A DNA stretch of 64,000 nt from Paenibacillus sp. FJAT-26967 (GTDB taxonomy: Bacteria > Bacillota > Bacilli > Paenibacillales > NBRC-103111), in the NCBI RefSeq assembly GCF_001541095.1, contig NZ_LMXH01000006.1, positions 62,001 through 126,000 of the forward strand. Direction: 5' to 3'. Position 1 is the first letter of the stretch. Each line of letters begins with the position of its first letter. Both the position numbers and the translations under genes were made by a program. Shown in pieces: positions 51,459 to 59,923 of the stretch. The notes beneath the pieces were generated by a model. The model made no database searches, was not told the DNA's origin, and was given only the letters and a program-made list of their open reading frames with translations.

Positions 51459-54205
51459 TCTCCTCCTTTATACCATCCAGTCAGTGCATCCGCTACATTT
51501 CCTTTAAAGGTAAAGGAACAATTTTTACAGGCTTCTTTTGCTTTTCCAAACGCACTCGGAGTCGTCTCAACAGTGTATAAGTACAAATCACTTATTTTAG
51601 CACCTTGATTTAAAGCTTGATTAACTCCATCTACCTCTGCACAATTCCCCAAAGCGTATTTATTCAAAGAGTTTTCTGGTAGTAACCCTGCCTGGTCTTT
51701 CCCACCAAATAATATTGGGTGTTTAGCATCACCACTCAATTGTACACCTTTATTCATTCCGTAATAGTATTTATCTGTTCTCAAGTCATAAACTACGGCA
51801 GCTGTATTAAAGTTATCCAATTTTCTTTTTGATGGTGCTAGTTTTTTCTGCATGTTTGACCACTCAGTAACAGCATTAAGTAACTCCTCATCAGAAGGTA
51901 ACTTTGGTTTAGCATCGCCCGTCCCCTCAGACTCCCCTTTGCTCTTAACTCTCTTCGCCGCGTTCTCTTCCATTCCCTTTATGTAATTTTCTTGAGTAGG
52001 TGTTTTCTTTAACTCTCCTACATCATCAGTTGGATTGGACATCCTCACATGATCAGGTCCATTTGCCAGAGCTAATTTCTCTTGTCTGAGAGCATTACTC
52101 AACTCATCTAAGTTCTGTTTAGCTTCCTGCGTGTATGTTTTTCCTAGTTTGCTTCCCTCTCCTGCTAACCTGCCTATCTTAGTTTGAAGGTTCTTTCCTA
52201 CTGACAGGGCCCCATCTTTAAGGAATTTAGCTACCGGAGCAGCAGCGGCAAAAATACCACCGAATAATACACCATCTTTAAACGCACTCATGCCTCCACT
52301 TAAAGTACCCGTCCGCCCTTCTATAAGTTCGGATACGGCATAACCTGTATAACTATCTACCCCACCAACAAACATCATGCCGCCAAGTTTTTGCGCTAAT
52401 TGACTGGTTGTCTGTGGCAATAGTGAGCTTGTTGTTGCGCCCATACCAAATGGTCCGAATATGGCTCCGCACAAAGCTCCTATTGTTCCTCCTTTAACCG
52501 CATTATACAGATACTCTTCAAAACTGCTCTTCGTTCCATTCATCTTATCCGAAATTGCGGTTGCAGCTACTGCTCCAGTTGCGCCAATAGCGGCCCCCAT
52601 AAGTGCCCCGCCTAGAATGGCCCCGCCAACCCCGGCCGTTCCTACAACCAGAACCACTACGGCCACGACAGCAACTACCGCTACTGCTGCCGCAATCAGT
52701 TTCCCCCAGCTAAACTTCTTTTTTTCCTTCGGCGGATCGGGCGGAGGCGGAGGCGTACCCACAGCCGGCTCATCTTGGTAAGGCGCATACGCTGTCCGGT
52801 CCGATCCTTCCTTAAGCACATTCTCGCTGAGAAAGTGGTACTCCCCCTCGATCGCGAAGCCGCTCTGCGCCGTCAGCTTCTTCACCATCAGCTGGCTGGT
52901 CGCCTGGATCACAATCCGCTTGGGCGTATACAGCGAGATGTCCTCGCCTGCCTTCATCGTCAGCTTCTTGTGGCTGGTGATCGTGACGCCCGTGGCGTCG
53001 TCGAAGCTCAGCTTCAGCGGTTCTTTGCAGCCGCTGACCACATTAACCGCCGTAGGCGTCAGCTCGACCTCGCTCCCGTGCTCCGTGCCGAAGTAGCGGT
53101 TGCTCGGGTTGCCCGTCTTCGCGCAGCTGTCGCCGTTGGTGCGCACGCACTCCAGCACCTTGGCGCTGCTGCCGCTGTCGTCCGGCACATACAGACTCGC
53201 GTCTGTGCCGACTTTGGGCATGCAGTACATGGCGCTGCCCGTCGCGGGCGCAAACGGAAACCAGTGCGCGGTGCTTTTGGGCTGCTCTGGGTCAATCGCC
53301 AAGTGCAGCTTCACAAGCTCGCCTTTGGAGTCCAGCACTTTGCCCTGAAGCGAGATTCCGGTCAGCTTGTCGTTATGCAGCGCAGGCTGGTACATCCCCT
53401 CCAGCCGGGAGAGGCGGTACGTATACTTGAGCTGCCCCGCTTCCATCCGGGCGGACATTTCGCTGACCCGCATCGCTTTGTCCCGGAATTTCAGCTCGTC
53501 CCCCAGCGCATAGCGGTGGCCGCTTTCGAATTCGTATCCGAAGAAATCCGTATCATGCAGACCTGCGCTGCTGCCCCCTGCTTTTTGATAAGCATACAAG
53601 TCTTTAAAAGCGGTGTAGGACGTATCGGCAGGCAGCGTACTGCTGGCGCACTGAGGCACGCCGAAGCAGATCTTGGGCTCGCTGTGCCACAAATGGCTAA
53701 GAAGCACGGCGTTGAACCTGCTCGCCAGCCGTTTCAGCAGCTCCCAGTCCGTCTCATCATACTGGATCACGGGTGCGCCGATGGACTCCCCTGCCCCGAC
53801 ACTGAACAGAACATCCTGACCGGGATACTCCTTCAGAATCTGCTCAACCAGCGCCGGATAATCCATACGGATCTGCTGAAACGAACGCTTTTTCCGGGTA
53901 ATATCCAGCAGGTAGCTGCCCGTCATCGCTTCGATCTCCAGGCTATAGACGCCACTAGCATTCGTGGTCCCAATTCCTGTAATCCAGCCCTTGAAGATCG
54001 GTTTGTCCCCATCCCCGCTGCTTTCTAAGACTTGTATTTCATCGGTAGAGGAAGCTTCGAGTACCGCGCCGATATGGTCCGCATCGTCTACAATCCCGCG
54101 CAGAACCATCCGCCCATGCTCACCCGGCTTCCATGTGATCTCCATGTGTTCGGTCCGCTTCATCCGGTAGGGAGATATTACTCGTATCTGGTCGTAACCT
54201 ATCAT
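51455..54205 (-). CDS. VgrG-like spike protein fused to a C-terminal deaminase-type toxin
   Basis: The 916-residue protein has a VgrG/gp27-gp5-like N-terminus. Residues 1-280 are barrel-like (DYPALVEQILKEYPGQDVLFS, YDETDWELLKRLASRF). An OB-like part follows at about 281-345 (YCMPKVGTDASLYVPDD), then a beta-helix (about 355-470) with SGCKEPLKLSFDDATGVTI. A proline run (PPPPPDPPKEKKK) leads to a hydrophobic Ala/Val/Gly stretch at about 498-553. The C-terminus has a deaminase-like zinc site, C855-A-E857 in GNCAEVDGVNQAL, and C893/C896 in ACKNC, as in YwqJ-like nucleic-acid deaminase toxins. The C-terminal half is AT-rich, unlike the GC-rich N-terminal half, a sign of toxin-domain exchange. Deaminase activity is inferred. 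Confidence 0.87.
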   Translation of the reverse strand: MIGYDQIRVISPYRMKRTEHMEITWKPGEHGRMVLRGIVDDADHIGAVLEASSTDEIQVLESSGDGDKPIFKGWITGIGTTNASGVYSLEIEAMTGSYLLDITRKKRSFQQIRMDYPALVEQILKEYPGQDVLFSVGAGESIGAPVIQYDETDWELLKRLASRFNAVLLSHLWHSEPKICFGVPQCASSTLPADTSYTAFKDLYAYQKAGGSSAGLHDTDFFGYEFESGHRYALGDELKFRDKAMRVSEMSARMEAGQLKYTYRLSRLEGMYQPALHNDKLTGISLQGKVLDSKGELVKLHLAIDPEQPKSTAHWFPFAPATGSAMYCMPKVGTDASLYVPDDSGSSAKVLECVRTNGDSCAKTGNPSNRYFGTEHGSEVELTPTAVNVVSGCKEPLKLSFDDATGVTITSHKKLTMKAGEDISLYTPKRIVIQATSQLMVKKLTAQSGFAIEGEYHFLSENVLKEGSDRTAYAPYQDEPAVGTPPPPPDPPKEKKKFSWGKLIAAAVAVVAVVAVVVLVVGTAGVGGAILGGALMGAAIGATGAVAATAISDKMNGTKSSFEEYLYNAVKGGTIGALCGAIFGPFGMGATTSSLLPQTTSQLAQKLGGMMFVGGVDSYTGYAVSELIEGRTGTLSGGMSAFKDGVLFGGIFAAAAPVAKFLKDGALSVGKNLQTKIGRLAGEGSKLGKTYTQEAKQNLDELSNALRQEKLALANGPDHVRMSNPTDDVGELKKTPTQENYIKGMEENAAKRVKSKGESEGTGDAKPKLPSDEELLNAVTEWSNMQKKLAPSKRKLDNFNTAAVVYDLRTDKYYYGMNKGVQLSGDAKHPILFGGKDQAGLLPENSLNKYALGNCAEVDGVNQALNQGAKISDLYLYTVETTPSAFGKAKEACKNCSFTFKGNVADALTGWYKGGE

Positions 54206-54411
54206 ACCCCGTCAGCCTCCGCTCGGATTATTGATCCTGCTGTCCGCCTCTAGTTGTGAGTATTCTTGCCTTTTTCATAAAAACCGGCTAAAAACCTCAA
54301 CCATAGGTTCATCACCGGTCCGTACTTGGGTAACGTATGTATGTAGCAGTTCCAGTTGGCCGCTTGTAGGTCACCGGCAAATTCACACCATCATTAAAGT
54401 CAGTTAGAAGC

Positions 54412-54828
54412 TTAATGACCTGCCGGCTCTATCGGTCCGGTGGTTTCCGCTTGCTTTCGTTTGTTCTTGCGGTATTTGTGATACGCGAATGTCCCTGTAA
54501 TTCCCTGTCCCAAATAATAGAGGAAAAAGAAAGTCATGATTATACCAAAGGTGTTTACGTCATTCGTGGAAGCTATAAGGATTAACTTCGATACCAGATA
54601 GTAAGTAAATAGCAGAACCGCACAAATACGACTTTTTTTGTACACACCCACGGTTAATCCGACTGCAAGGATAGGATCCGACAAATACGTCCAAATTGAT
54701 TCCGAATATTCGGGGCTGTCTAATACCGCATATAATTGGATTACTGTAATAAGAGAGCACAACATGCCTGCTACAACAGCATGGGTTATTTTATTGTTAA
54801 TGGTAGTTAACGGATCTGTATAAGACAC
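54412..54828 (-). CDS. Small membrane protein in the spike cassette
   Basis: The 138-residue product has four membrane segments (about 18-36, 46-60, 66-85 and 94-112) and a basic tail (YRKNKRKQAE). The start is GTG at 54828 with AAAGGAA 9 nt upstream. No family recognised. It sits between the PAAR-like gene and the toxin-spike gene; it could be a membrane-acting immunity protein or an accessory factor. Composition is more AT-rich than that of the neighbouring spike genes. Confidence 0.72.
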   Translation of the reverse strand: MSYTDPLTTINNKITHAVVAGMLCSLITVIQLYAVLDSPEYSESIWTYLSDPILAVGLTVGVYKKSRICAVLLFTYYLVSKLILIASTNDVNTFGIIMTFFFLYYLGQGITGTFAYHKYRKNKRKQAETTGPIEPAGH

Positions 54829-54867
54829 TACGGTTAATTCCTTTCGTTTATAAAAGTGAATAAAGCC

Positions 54868-55281
54868 TCAATCATGCTGCCCGTCGTTCAAGAATTTGAT
54901 AATTCCCTTAAACTCGCAGTATATCTCCGACTTAGTCGTCAAAGCCGGCTTGCCGTCTACTTTGGTCGTCTCTTTGGGATATGTCCATTTCCACAGGATA
55001 GAAGGCAGGCACGGTTTCCCTGTATGCAGGGTTGTCCCGTCTTCACCGATGAAGCATACGTTACCTCTACTTGGATTAAACGGGCTGCTGCACACACCGA
55101 AGTGGGATATATTTCCTGGCGAGAAGTCATCTTCATTCAACATCGGCTTCCCGTTGACATAGGACCCGTGGCTATTGGGCAGGTTGATGTGCCTCTTATG
55201 TGAACCGAAACTGCATTTAATACACGCCCCTCTTACCACATAGCGGGGTTCCGCTGACACTCCGCCCTCGGATGCTTCCAT
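54868..55281 (-). CDS. DUF4280 (PAAR-like) spike-tip protein
   Basis: The 137-residue protein matches the DUF4280 layout: YVVRGACIKCSFGSHKRHINLPNSHGSYVNGKPMLNEDD, then SPGNISHFGVCSS, GEDGTTLHTGKPCLP and KTKSEIYCEFKG-like TTKSEIYCEFKGIIKF. The many Cys and His residues could bind a metal at the needle tip as in PAAR proteins. DUF4280 is associated with contractile injection and T6SS-like loci and caps the VgrG spike. The ribosome site is GGAGGAGG. Confidence 0.85.
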   Translation of the reverse strand: MEASEGGVSAEPRYVVRGACIKCSFGSHKRHINLPNSHGSYVNGKPMLNEDDFSPGNISHFGVCSSPFNPSRGNVCFIGEDGTTLHTGKPCLPSILWKWTYPKETTKVDGKPALTTKSEIYCEFKGIIKFLNDGQHD

Positions 55282-55322
55282 CTTAGTCGACCTCCTCCGT
55301 TTACTGGTTTACGACCGGCCGG

Positions 55323-55859
55323 TTACAGTCTGTCGAACTGCCGTTTCTGCTCGGCCAGGGCTTGTACCGCCGCCCCGTTCCGTTCTCTGCCCAGCTTCTC
55401 CGTTAATTTCTCTACAAATTCTGCTGCTCCCGTGCTCATGAGCGGAACCCGGACGGTGCTGCGCGCACCTTGCAGAATGACCTGCCCGCCGAAAAAACGG
55501 GTGAAACCTACGCTTTGGATCTCTTCAAAGTCTACGGACTTGCTCCCGATCACCAGATAGGTTCGTACCGAGCTATCCGTTACAACCGTTTTGGACACTA
55601 GGACAATCAGGGTACACATACCCAAAACTACCGAACACCCCCCGATAACAAGCAAAAACTGCCTGCTTTCCTCCGGGCTCATTTCTATATAGGGACTCAT
55701 AATCAGAACAAGCAGGGCAAACAGAAATCCTATACTAATAAACCAGCGGAACGTGGCTAGACGGGTCAGTTTCATATCTCCCTCCGCATTTCTTTTGGCA
55801 GGCCCGTACATCGGCATTATTATTTTTCTGGTCAGTTGTCTCACTAATACAATGGACAT
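55323..55859 (-). CDS. Membrane protein with two membrane segments in the spike cassette
   Basis: The 178-residue product has two membrane segments (about 38-58 WFISIGFLFALLVLIMSPYI and 69-90) and a cytoplasmic part with a PH-like beta pattern (TYLVIGSKSVDFEEIQSVGFTRFFGGQVILQG and STVRVPLMSTGAAEFVEKL). The family is not recognised. Inside the cassette it may be an immunity protein or anchor, both speculative. The first in-frame start is used; ATG near 55811 is an alternative. Confidence 0.68.
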   Translation of the reverse strand: MSIVLVRQLTRKIIMPMYGPAKRNAEGDMKLTRLATFRWFISIGFLFALLVLIMSPYIEMSPEESRQFLLVIGGCSVVLGMCTLIVLVSKTVVTDSSVRTYLVIGSKSVDFEEIQSVGFTRFFGGQVILQGARSTVRVPLMSTGAAEFVEKLTEKLGRERNGAAVQALAEQKRQFDRL

Positions 55860-55888
55860 CTCGAAATTTCTACTCCTTTAACAACTCT

Positions 55889-56449
55889 TTATATTCGGAC
55901 AGCTGCACCCGCTACGCTTCCTTCATCTACCGCAACCCGCTCCAGGCAGATGCCTTCAAAATCCCGCCGCAGCAGGCTTTCGGCCACATCCAGACGAACC
56001 ACGATCAGCGGCTTCAAGCTTTCTTTGATCTTGAATATCCTACGCCCCGCTAACTTGTCTCTTTGCAGAACCAGCCGCTTAATGACCGAACCATCGAGAT
56101 TAAATTCGCTGGCCGGACTCAGCACATCCGCATCTTCAAAGACCGGGAGATGGTAGTTGCTCTGTTTGCGCTGAACCCGGTCAATGAGAGGAATCAGCTT
56201 AAACAATAGGCGCGGTTCGTATAGGCTTACTATTTGTCTAAGCCGGTCTGACATTAAATACAGCTGTCCATCCAGCACATCCGGGTATTCCGTTTCCTTC
56301 GTCGACTTCACGTGCATCACCACGGTGCCGGGGATATTGCCTGCCCTCATCGGATGAATGTCCCGGACGTCAATCTGGCTCCGCACATCCAGAAGCACGG
56401 GAACATCCGCGTACCGCCGGTCTTGTTGTAACACGAAGTAATCCATCAT
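55889..56449 (-). CDS. Hypothetical cassette protein, possibly Imm11-like
   Basis: The 186-residue protein ends with a pattern (KPLIVVRLDVAESLLRRDFEGICLERV) that resembles the C-terminus of the Imm11/DUF1629 family of immunity-like proteins found beside polymorphic toxins. No membrane segment. The ATG overlaps the TGA of the preceding gene (56446-56449), so the two are translationally coupled. The resemblance is by eye only, and a structural role in the module is equally possible. Confidence 0.65.
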   Translation of the reverse strand: MMDYFVLQQDRRYADVPVLLDVRSQIDVRDIHPMRAGNIPGTVVMHVKSTKETEYPDVLDGQLYLMSDRLRQIVSLYEPRLLFKLIPLIDRVQRKQSNYHLPVFEDADVLSPASEFNLDGSVIKRLVLQRDKLAGRRIFKIKESLKPLIVVRLDVAESLLRRDFEGICLERVAVDEGSVAGAAVRI

Positions 56450-57078
56450 CGGTTATCCGCTCCAGTAGCGCTGCTGTCCTCATCCAGTGAGCCATGCAGC
56501 AGCTCGCATTGATCTCTATATTCTCCCGCCAGGAAAGCAATCTTAGGCGATTTGCTCATCCGCTCGTAACCGCCGCATGCAAGAAGCCGAGGCAGCATAT
56601 TGCGTATGAACTCGGCTGTCAGCAGGTGATATTTCACTGCCTCAATCTGCTTGATCCGGTCCAGATCAGCCGAAGTGATCCGTCTTGCATAAGGCTTCCT
56701 CGTCTCCTCCAGAGCGGCCATCCGGAGAAGCAGGGGATCAAAAATAAAATCCGGCTGCCACTCTGCCATGCAGTCCGCCGTATCCATAAACCAGTTCTCG
56801 TCATAGGCTTCAATCCGGTAACAGGGCCTGTTATCCAGGAGGCTCGTCCGCATGAAAGAGAAGTAGAGATACCGGATCCCGCCCTTGCCCCCCTGATCCT
56901 GAAACCCCGCAGCTTGCCTGCACACCGTATCGAAAACCGAGACGAAACCCGCCTCTATATCCGCCTGCTGTTCTTTGTATGTATGGTCAATCGTCATCAG
57001 GTCATCCTGCCACCGGTGAAAAACATGCTTCTCCAGGAAGTCCTCCAATGCCGACACTTTATCCGGGAATAGGATCAT
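56446..57078 (-). CDS. Hypothetical cassette protein
   Basis: The 210-residue protein (ALEDFLEKHVFHRWQDDLMTIDH, IRYLYFSFMRTSLLDNRPCYRIEAYDENWFMD, ITSADLDRIKQIEAVKYHLL) has no membrane segment and no family I recognise. It overlaps the stop of the VgrG gene upstream by 4 nt (57075-57078) and the start of the next gene by 4 nt. Such tight packing with the spike genes suggests a dedicated assembly or effector-loading role. Confidence 0.75.
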   Translation of the reverse strand: MILFPDKVSALEDFLEKHVFHRWQDDLMTIDHTYKEQQADIEAGFVSVFDTVCRQAAGFQDQGGKGGIRYLYFSFMRTSLLDNRPCYRIEAYDENWFMDTADCMAEWQPDFIFDPLLLRMAALEETRKPYARRITSADLDRIKQIEAVKYHLLTAEFIRNMLPRLLACGGYERMSKSPKIAFLAGEYRDQCELLHGSLDEDSSATGADNR

Positions 57079-58481
57079 TCGATATTCACCTTGCCGCCGG
57101 TAATTTTCACTTCATCCTGGATAATGAGGCGCGCAGCCGCCTGCACCAGATCGATCCCTTCATCCCCCTGGATAATCACTTTGGCGCCGCCGGTAATTTC
57201 GATATCCTCTGCTGCCGAGATGGCGATTTTCTTGTGAGAATTAATTTCAATTCCACCGTCGTCCGTCAGTCGCATCAAGAGGTTGCCGCCGCCGATAATC
57301 TCAACAGAGCCCGGCTTGAAGACGATCTGCTTGCCGTACTTCGTGCTGATGCTTTTGACAGAGGGATCGCTGCGTTTCTGGGGGTCGGAAGAATCCGTGT
57401 CGACTGAACTGGCCGCAAAAGCGTTCTTTTCCTGCTCATCCGGAAAATACAGCCGCACCTCATCCCCGACCTCCGGCATACAGTACCAGCCGCTTCCGTC
57501 CGGAGATGAGTACACGGTGGAATAGGGGAACCACATCGATTCGCTGGAAGCTCCGTCAATCTGGAGCCGTACCTTCACCTTATCCTTCGATACATCCCGG
57601 ATGGAGCCGAACAGCGAGGTTCCCGCAAGCGCATATGCATAAATCGTAGGACAGCTGAAACCCTGTTTGTCCCTCAGTACATACCGACTGACCAGAATGC
57701 CGCCTTCCATCTGCGTCTGAGCACGGTATACGTACAGCTTCCTGCGCTGAAAATTCACCGGACTGCCCAGCTCCAGAATTTTGCCGCTGCTGACCTCATA
57801 GCTGATGCTGTCCTGCTCATCCAGACCGCTGATGCCGTTCTCCGACTTCCGTTTGTAGTCCTTCAGGTCTTTGCGGATGCTGTAGTTAAACTCGTCCAGC
57901 TTATACGGTTCGCCCAGATCCGGTACGCCCACGTAGCATTTCATGCCCTTTTGCGAACTTAGAGGCAGCAGCGGCATATGCAGACGGGAAGCCAGACGCC
58001 TCGCGAATTCCCAGTCGGTTTCCTTGTACTGGACGAGCAGCCCGCCGACGCTTGTTCCGCCTGAAGCCTCCACCACCACATCCGAATTCGCATACGAGCC
58101 AGTAATACGATCGAAGAGGCCGTTATAGGTTTGCTGGCTGTTCTGGAAGGAGCGGGTTTTCTTCTTGATATCCATTAACAAGGTCGAGCTCTGAGCTTCA
58201 ATCGTAATCGTGCGGACATTCTGCACCGCCTGGACCGCCATATTCGTCACGATTCCCTGAAAAATAACCAGCGTACGCCCCTCATCCTGTACCGACACCG
58301 CAATATGTTCATTCTCATCGGCCTGCTCCACATAACGGTCCAGCATGTCTTCGGGTACGATTCCGCTGATCGTGAGCTTCGTATGCTCGTTCACTTCTTT
58401 GACCAGCTTCAAGTCCGTAATTCTCTCGAACTTGTAAGGCGCGACCGAAATGTCGGTAAACGTATAAATAGATGGACTCAT
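57075..58481 (-). CDS. VgrG/Pvc8-like spike protein without toxin domain
   Basis: The 468-residue protein has a gp27-like N-terminus (residues 1-230: ISVAPYKFERITDLKLVKEVNEH, SSTLLMDIKKKTRSFQNSQQTYNGLFDRIT, YKETDWEFARRLASRL). A gp5-like OB domain at about 285-350 (SIRDVSKDKVKVRLQIDG, GWYCMPEVGDEVRLYFPD) is followed by a beta-helix-like C-terminus (INSHKKIAISAAEDIEITGG, GDEGIDLVQAAARLIIQDEV). It is paralogous to the N-terminal half of the 54205 gene, as the shared KKRSFQ/KKTRSFQ and YDETDWE/YKETDWE motifs show. It forms the trimeric spike on which the PAAR-like tip sits. Start and stop overlap both neighbours. Confidence 0.9.
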   Translation of the reverse strand: MSPSIYTFTDISVAPYKFERITDLKLVKEVNEHTKLTISGIVPEDMLDRYVEQADENEHIAVSVQDEGRTLVIFQGIVTNMAVQAVQNVRTITIEAQSSTLLMDIKKKTRSFQNSQQTYNGLFDRITGSYANSDVVVEASGGTSVGGLLVQYKETDWEFARRLASRLHMPLLPLSSQKGMKCYVGVPDLGEPYKLDEFNYSIRKDLKDYKRKSENGISGLDEQDSISYEVSSGKILELGSPVNFQRRKLYVYRAQTQMEGGILVSRYVLRDKQGFSCPTIYAYALAGTSLFGSIRDVSKDKVKVRLQIDGASSESMWFPYSTVYSSPDGSGWYCMPEVGDEVRLYFPDEQEKNAFAASSVDTDSSDPQKRSDPSVKSISTKYGKQIVFKPGSVEIIGGGNLLMRLTDDGGIEINSHKKIAISAAEDIEITGGAKVIIQGDEGIDLVQAAARLIIQDEVKITGGKVNIE

Positions 58482-59086
58482 TCCTGCTCCCCGCCTTCCT
58501 CCTCCTGAATTACACGCACGGCCCTCATCATCTCAAAGGCGGTATCCCGCCAAGCCTCATAATCGCTATATTTACAGCTGAATGTCCCCATCAAAGTCTT
58601 GCCGTCCAGTTCCATAAAGAACATCAGATTGTACAGAAACGTATCCAGCGCCGGACTTTTGAACTCGAAGTACCCGGCAGTTTTCCCGTGAATTTCCTCT
58701 ATTCCATTGGTAAAAAACACATTAGACGGATTGACCTTCCGGAGGATCGCCATCATGCCTTCCGTTAATTCCTGAACCCAGTCATCCTCCAAATCCTGAT
58801 CGATCCGGCTCAGCGTAATGTTAATGCTGCCGTCTTCATTCATTTTGATAATCTGGGGACGCTGGGTATGAGGATACTTAATCGCACTCATATGATCCGG
58901 CATATCTGTAAAATCCTTCGGAATATAAACCAGCAGCTTGTCCTCATAAAAAGCCTGCTGCTCAAAATCATACGAGCGCTGCCCGATATGGATCGGCCCT
59001 TCCCCGATACGTTTGGCGTGCTGTAAATCCTCCATCTTGCTCAGCATGGCAATAATTTTCTCGTCCGAAAATGACACTGCACTCAC
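58478..59086 (-). CDS. DcrB/PsbP-like (DUF1795-type) protein in the spike cassette
   Basis: The 202-residue protein shows the DcrB/DUF1795 pattern: LVYIPKDFTDMPDHMSAIKYPHTQRPQIIKMNEDGSINITLSRI, then VFFTNGIEEIHGKTAGYFEFKSPALD, LYNLMFFMELDGKTLMGTFSCKYSDYEAWRDTAFEMMRAVRV. No signal peptide, so cytoplasmic. DUF1795 proteins are effector adaptors or chaperones in T6SS. The start is GTG at 59086 with AGAGAGG close by, or a GTG three codons later. The stop overlaps the VgrG start (58478-58481). It probably loads an effector onto the spike. Confidence 0.82.
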   Translation of the reverse strand: MSAVSFSDEKIIAMLSKMEDLQHAKRIGEGPIHIGQRSYDFEQQAFYEDKLLVYIPKDFTDMPDHMSAIKYPHTQRPQIIKMNEDGSINITLSRIDQDLEDDWVQELTEGMMAILRKVNPSNVFFTNGIEEIHGKTAGYFEFKSPALDTFLYNLMFFMELDGKTLMGTFSCKYSDYEAWRDTAFEMMRAVRVIQEEEGGEQE

Positions 59087-59101
59087 CGCCCTCTCTAAGC
59101 T

Positions 59102-59878
59102 CTAATCGACGATCATACGCTGTGGTGCCCCGAATCTTCCGCCCGGCACCTGCCTGCCCCCGCTCCCTGCATCCTCCAGGATCCGGCACAACTGCGTATG
59201 GATTTGAACATTCGTATAGGCCTTGTAATCCCGGCCCGATCGTGCCGCCACATAATGAAGAATGGCTTCCCGGTCTACCGCCTGCGTGTTCAGGCAGTGC
59301 ATCGCGAACACGAGATCATGCGGATTGGCCGTGCGGCTTTTCATCATCTCCGCAGCAAAATAACGCAGAAGCTCCGGATGCAGCGTGCTCTGACGGAAAC
59401 CGGCATACTCGGCATGAAGCAGATTGAGCGTGTTGTATTCCGTCGCGAAATCCGTGAAGCTCCGGTAGTCCCGGCGCAGCTTGGCGCCCTCCTTCAGCTT
59501 GAAGCGGGCAAGCTCCATTTCGTCCGGAGCCGCCTCATCCGCCTCAACGAGCAGCAATTCCGTGCGGTACACGGTGAAATCTCCGTCTTTCTCGGCGGGA
59601 TAGAACCGCAGCTTCAGTGCGATTTCCTGGCCGCAAGCCTCATAGGGAAGCTCACATTCGCGCATCAGCGTATAAATGCGGCCCCCGTGCTTCACGATGC
59701 CTGCACCGACAATCAGGCTGTTCTCACGGACCTGCACGGACACTCCGGCCAGAATGCCGTCCGAATACTCCCGGAAATACAGGTCGGACAACTCATGAGG
59801 ATAATCTCTCAGACTTTCGAGCATATCTGTTCTCAGAATCCGCCCTTTGGCGAAATTCGGATATGTATGGGTAAACAG
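59102..59878 (-). CDS. Hypothetical cassette protein with likely CTG start
   Basis: The first ATG is at 59824 but has no good ribosome site. Reading on in frame, a CTG at 59878 lies 6 nt after GGGGGG (minus strand) and adds LFTHTYPNFAKGRILRTD, which runs smoothly into MLESLRDYPHELSDLYFREY. I favour the CTG start (258 residues). The N-terminal 60 residues have a tail-protein or baseplate feel (YSDGILAGVSVQVRENSLIVGAGIVKHGGRIYTL), but I do not name a family. The C-terminus is rich in Gly/Arg. It lies between the Hsp70-like and DcrB-like genes. Confidence 0.7.
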   Translation of the reverse strand: MFTHTYPNFAKGRILRTDMLESLRDYPHELSDLYFREYSDGILAGVSVQVRENSLIVGAGIVKHGGRIYTLMRECELPYEACGQEIALKLRFYPAEKDGDFTVYRTELLLVEADEAAPDEMELARFKLKEGAKLRRDYRSFTDFATEYNTLNLLHAEYAGFRQSTLHPELLRYFAAEMMKSRTANPHDLVFAMHCLNTQAVDREAILHYVAARSGRDYKAYTNVQIHTQLCRILEDAGSGGRQVPGGRFGAPQRMIVD

Positions 59879-59923
59879 AAGAGTCCCCCCTTTCTTGGCC
59901 GCTGCTTATTACGCCTTCGCTGC

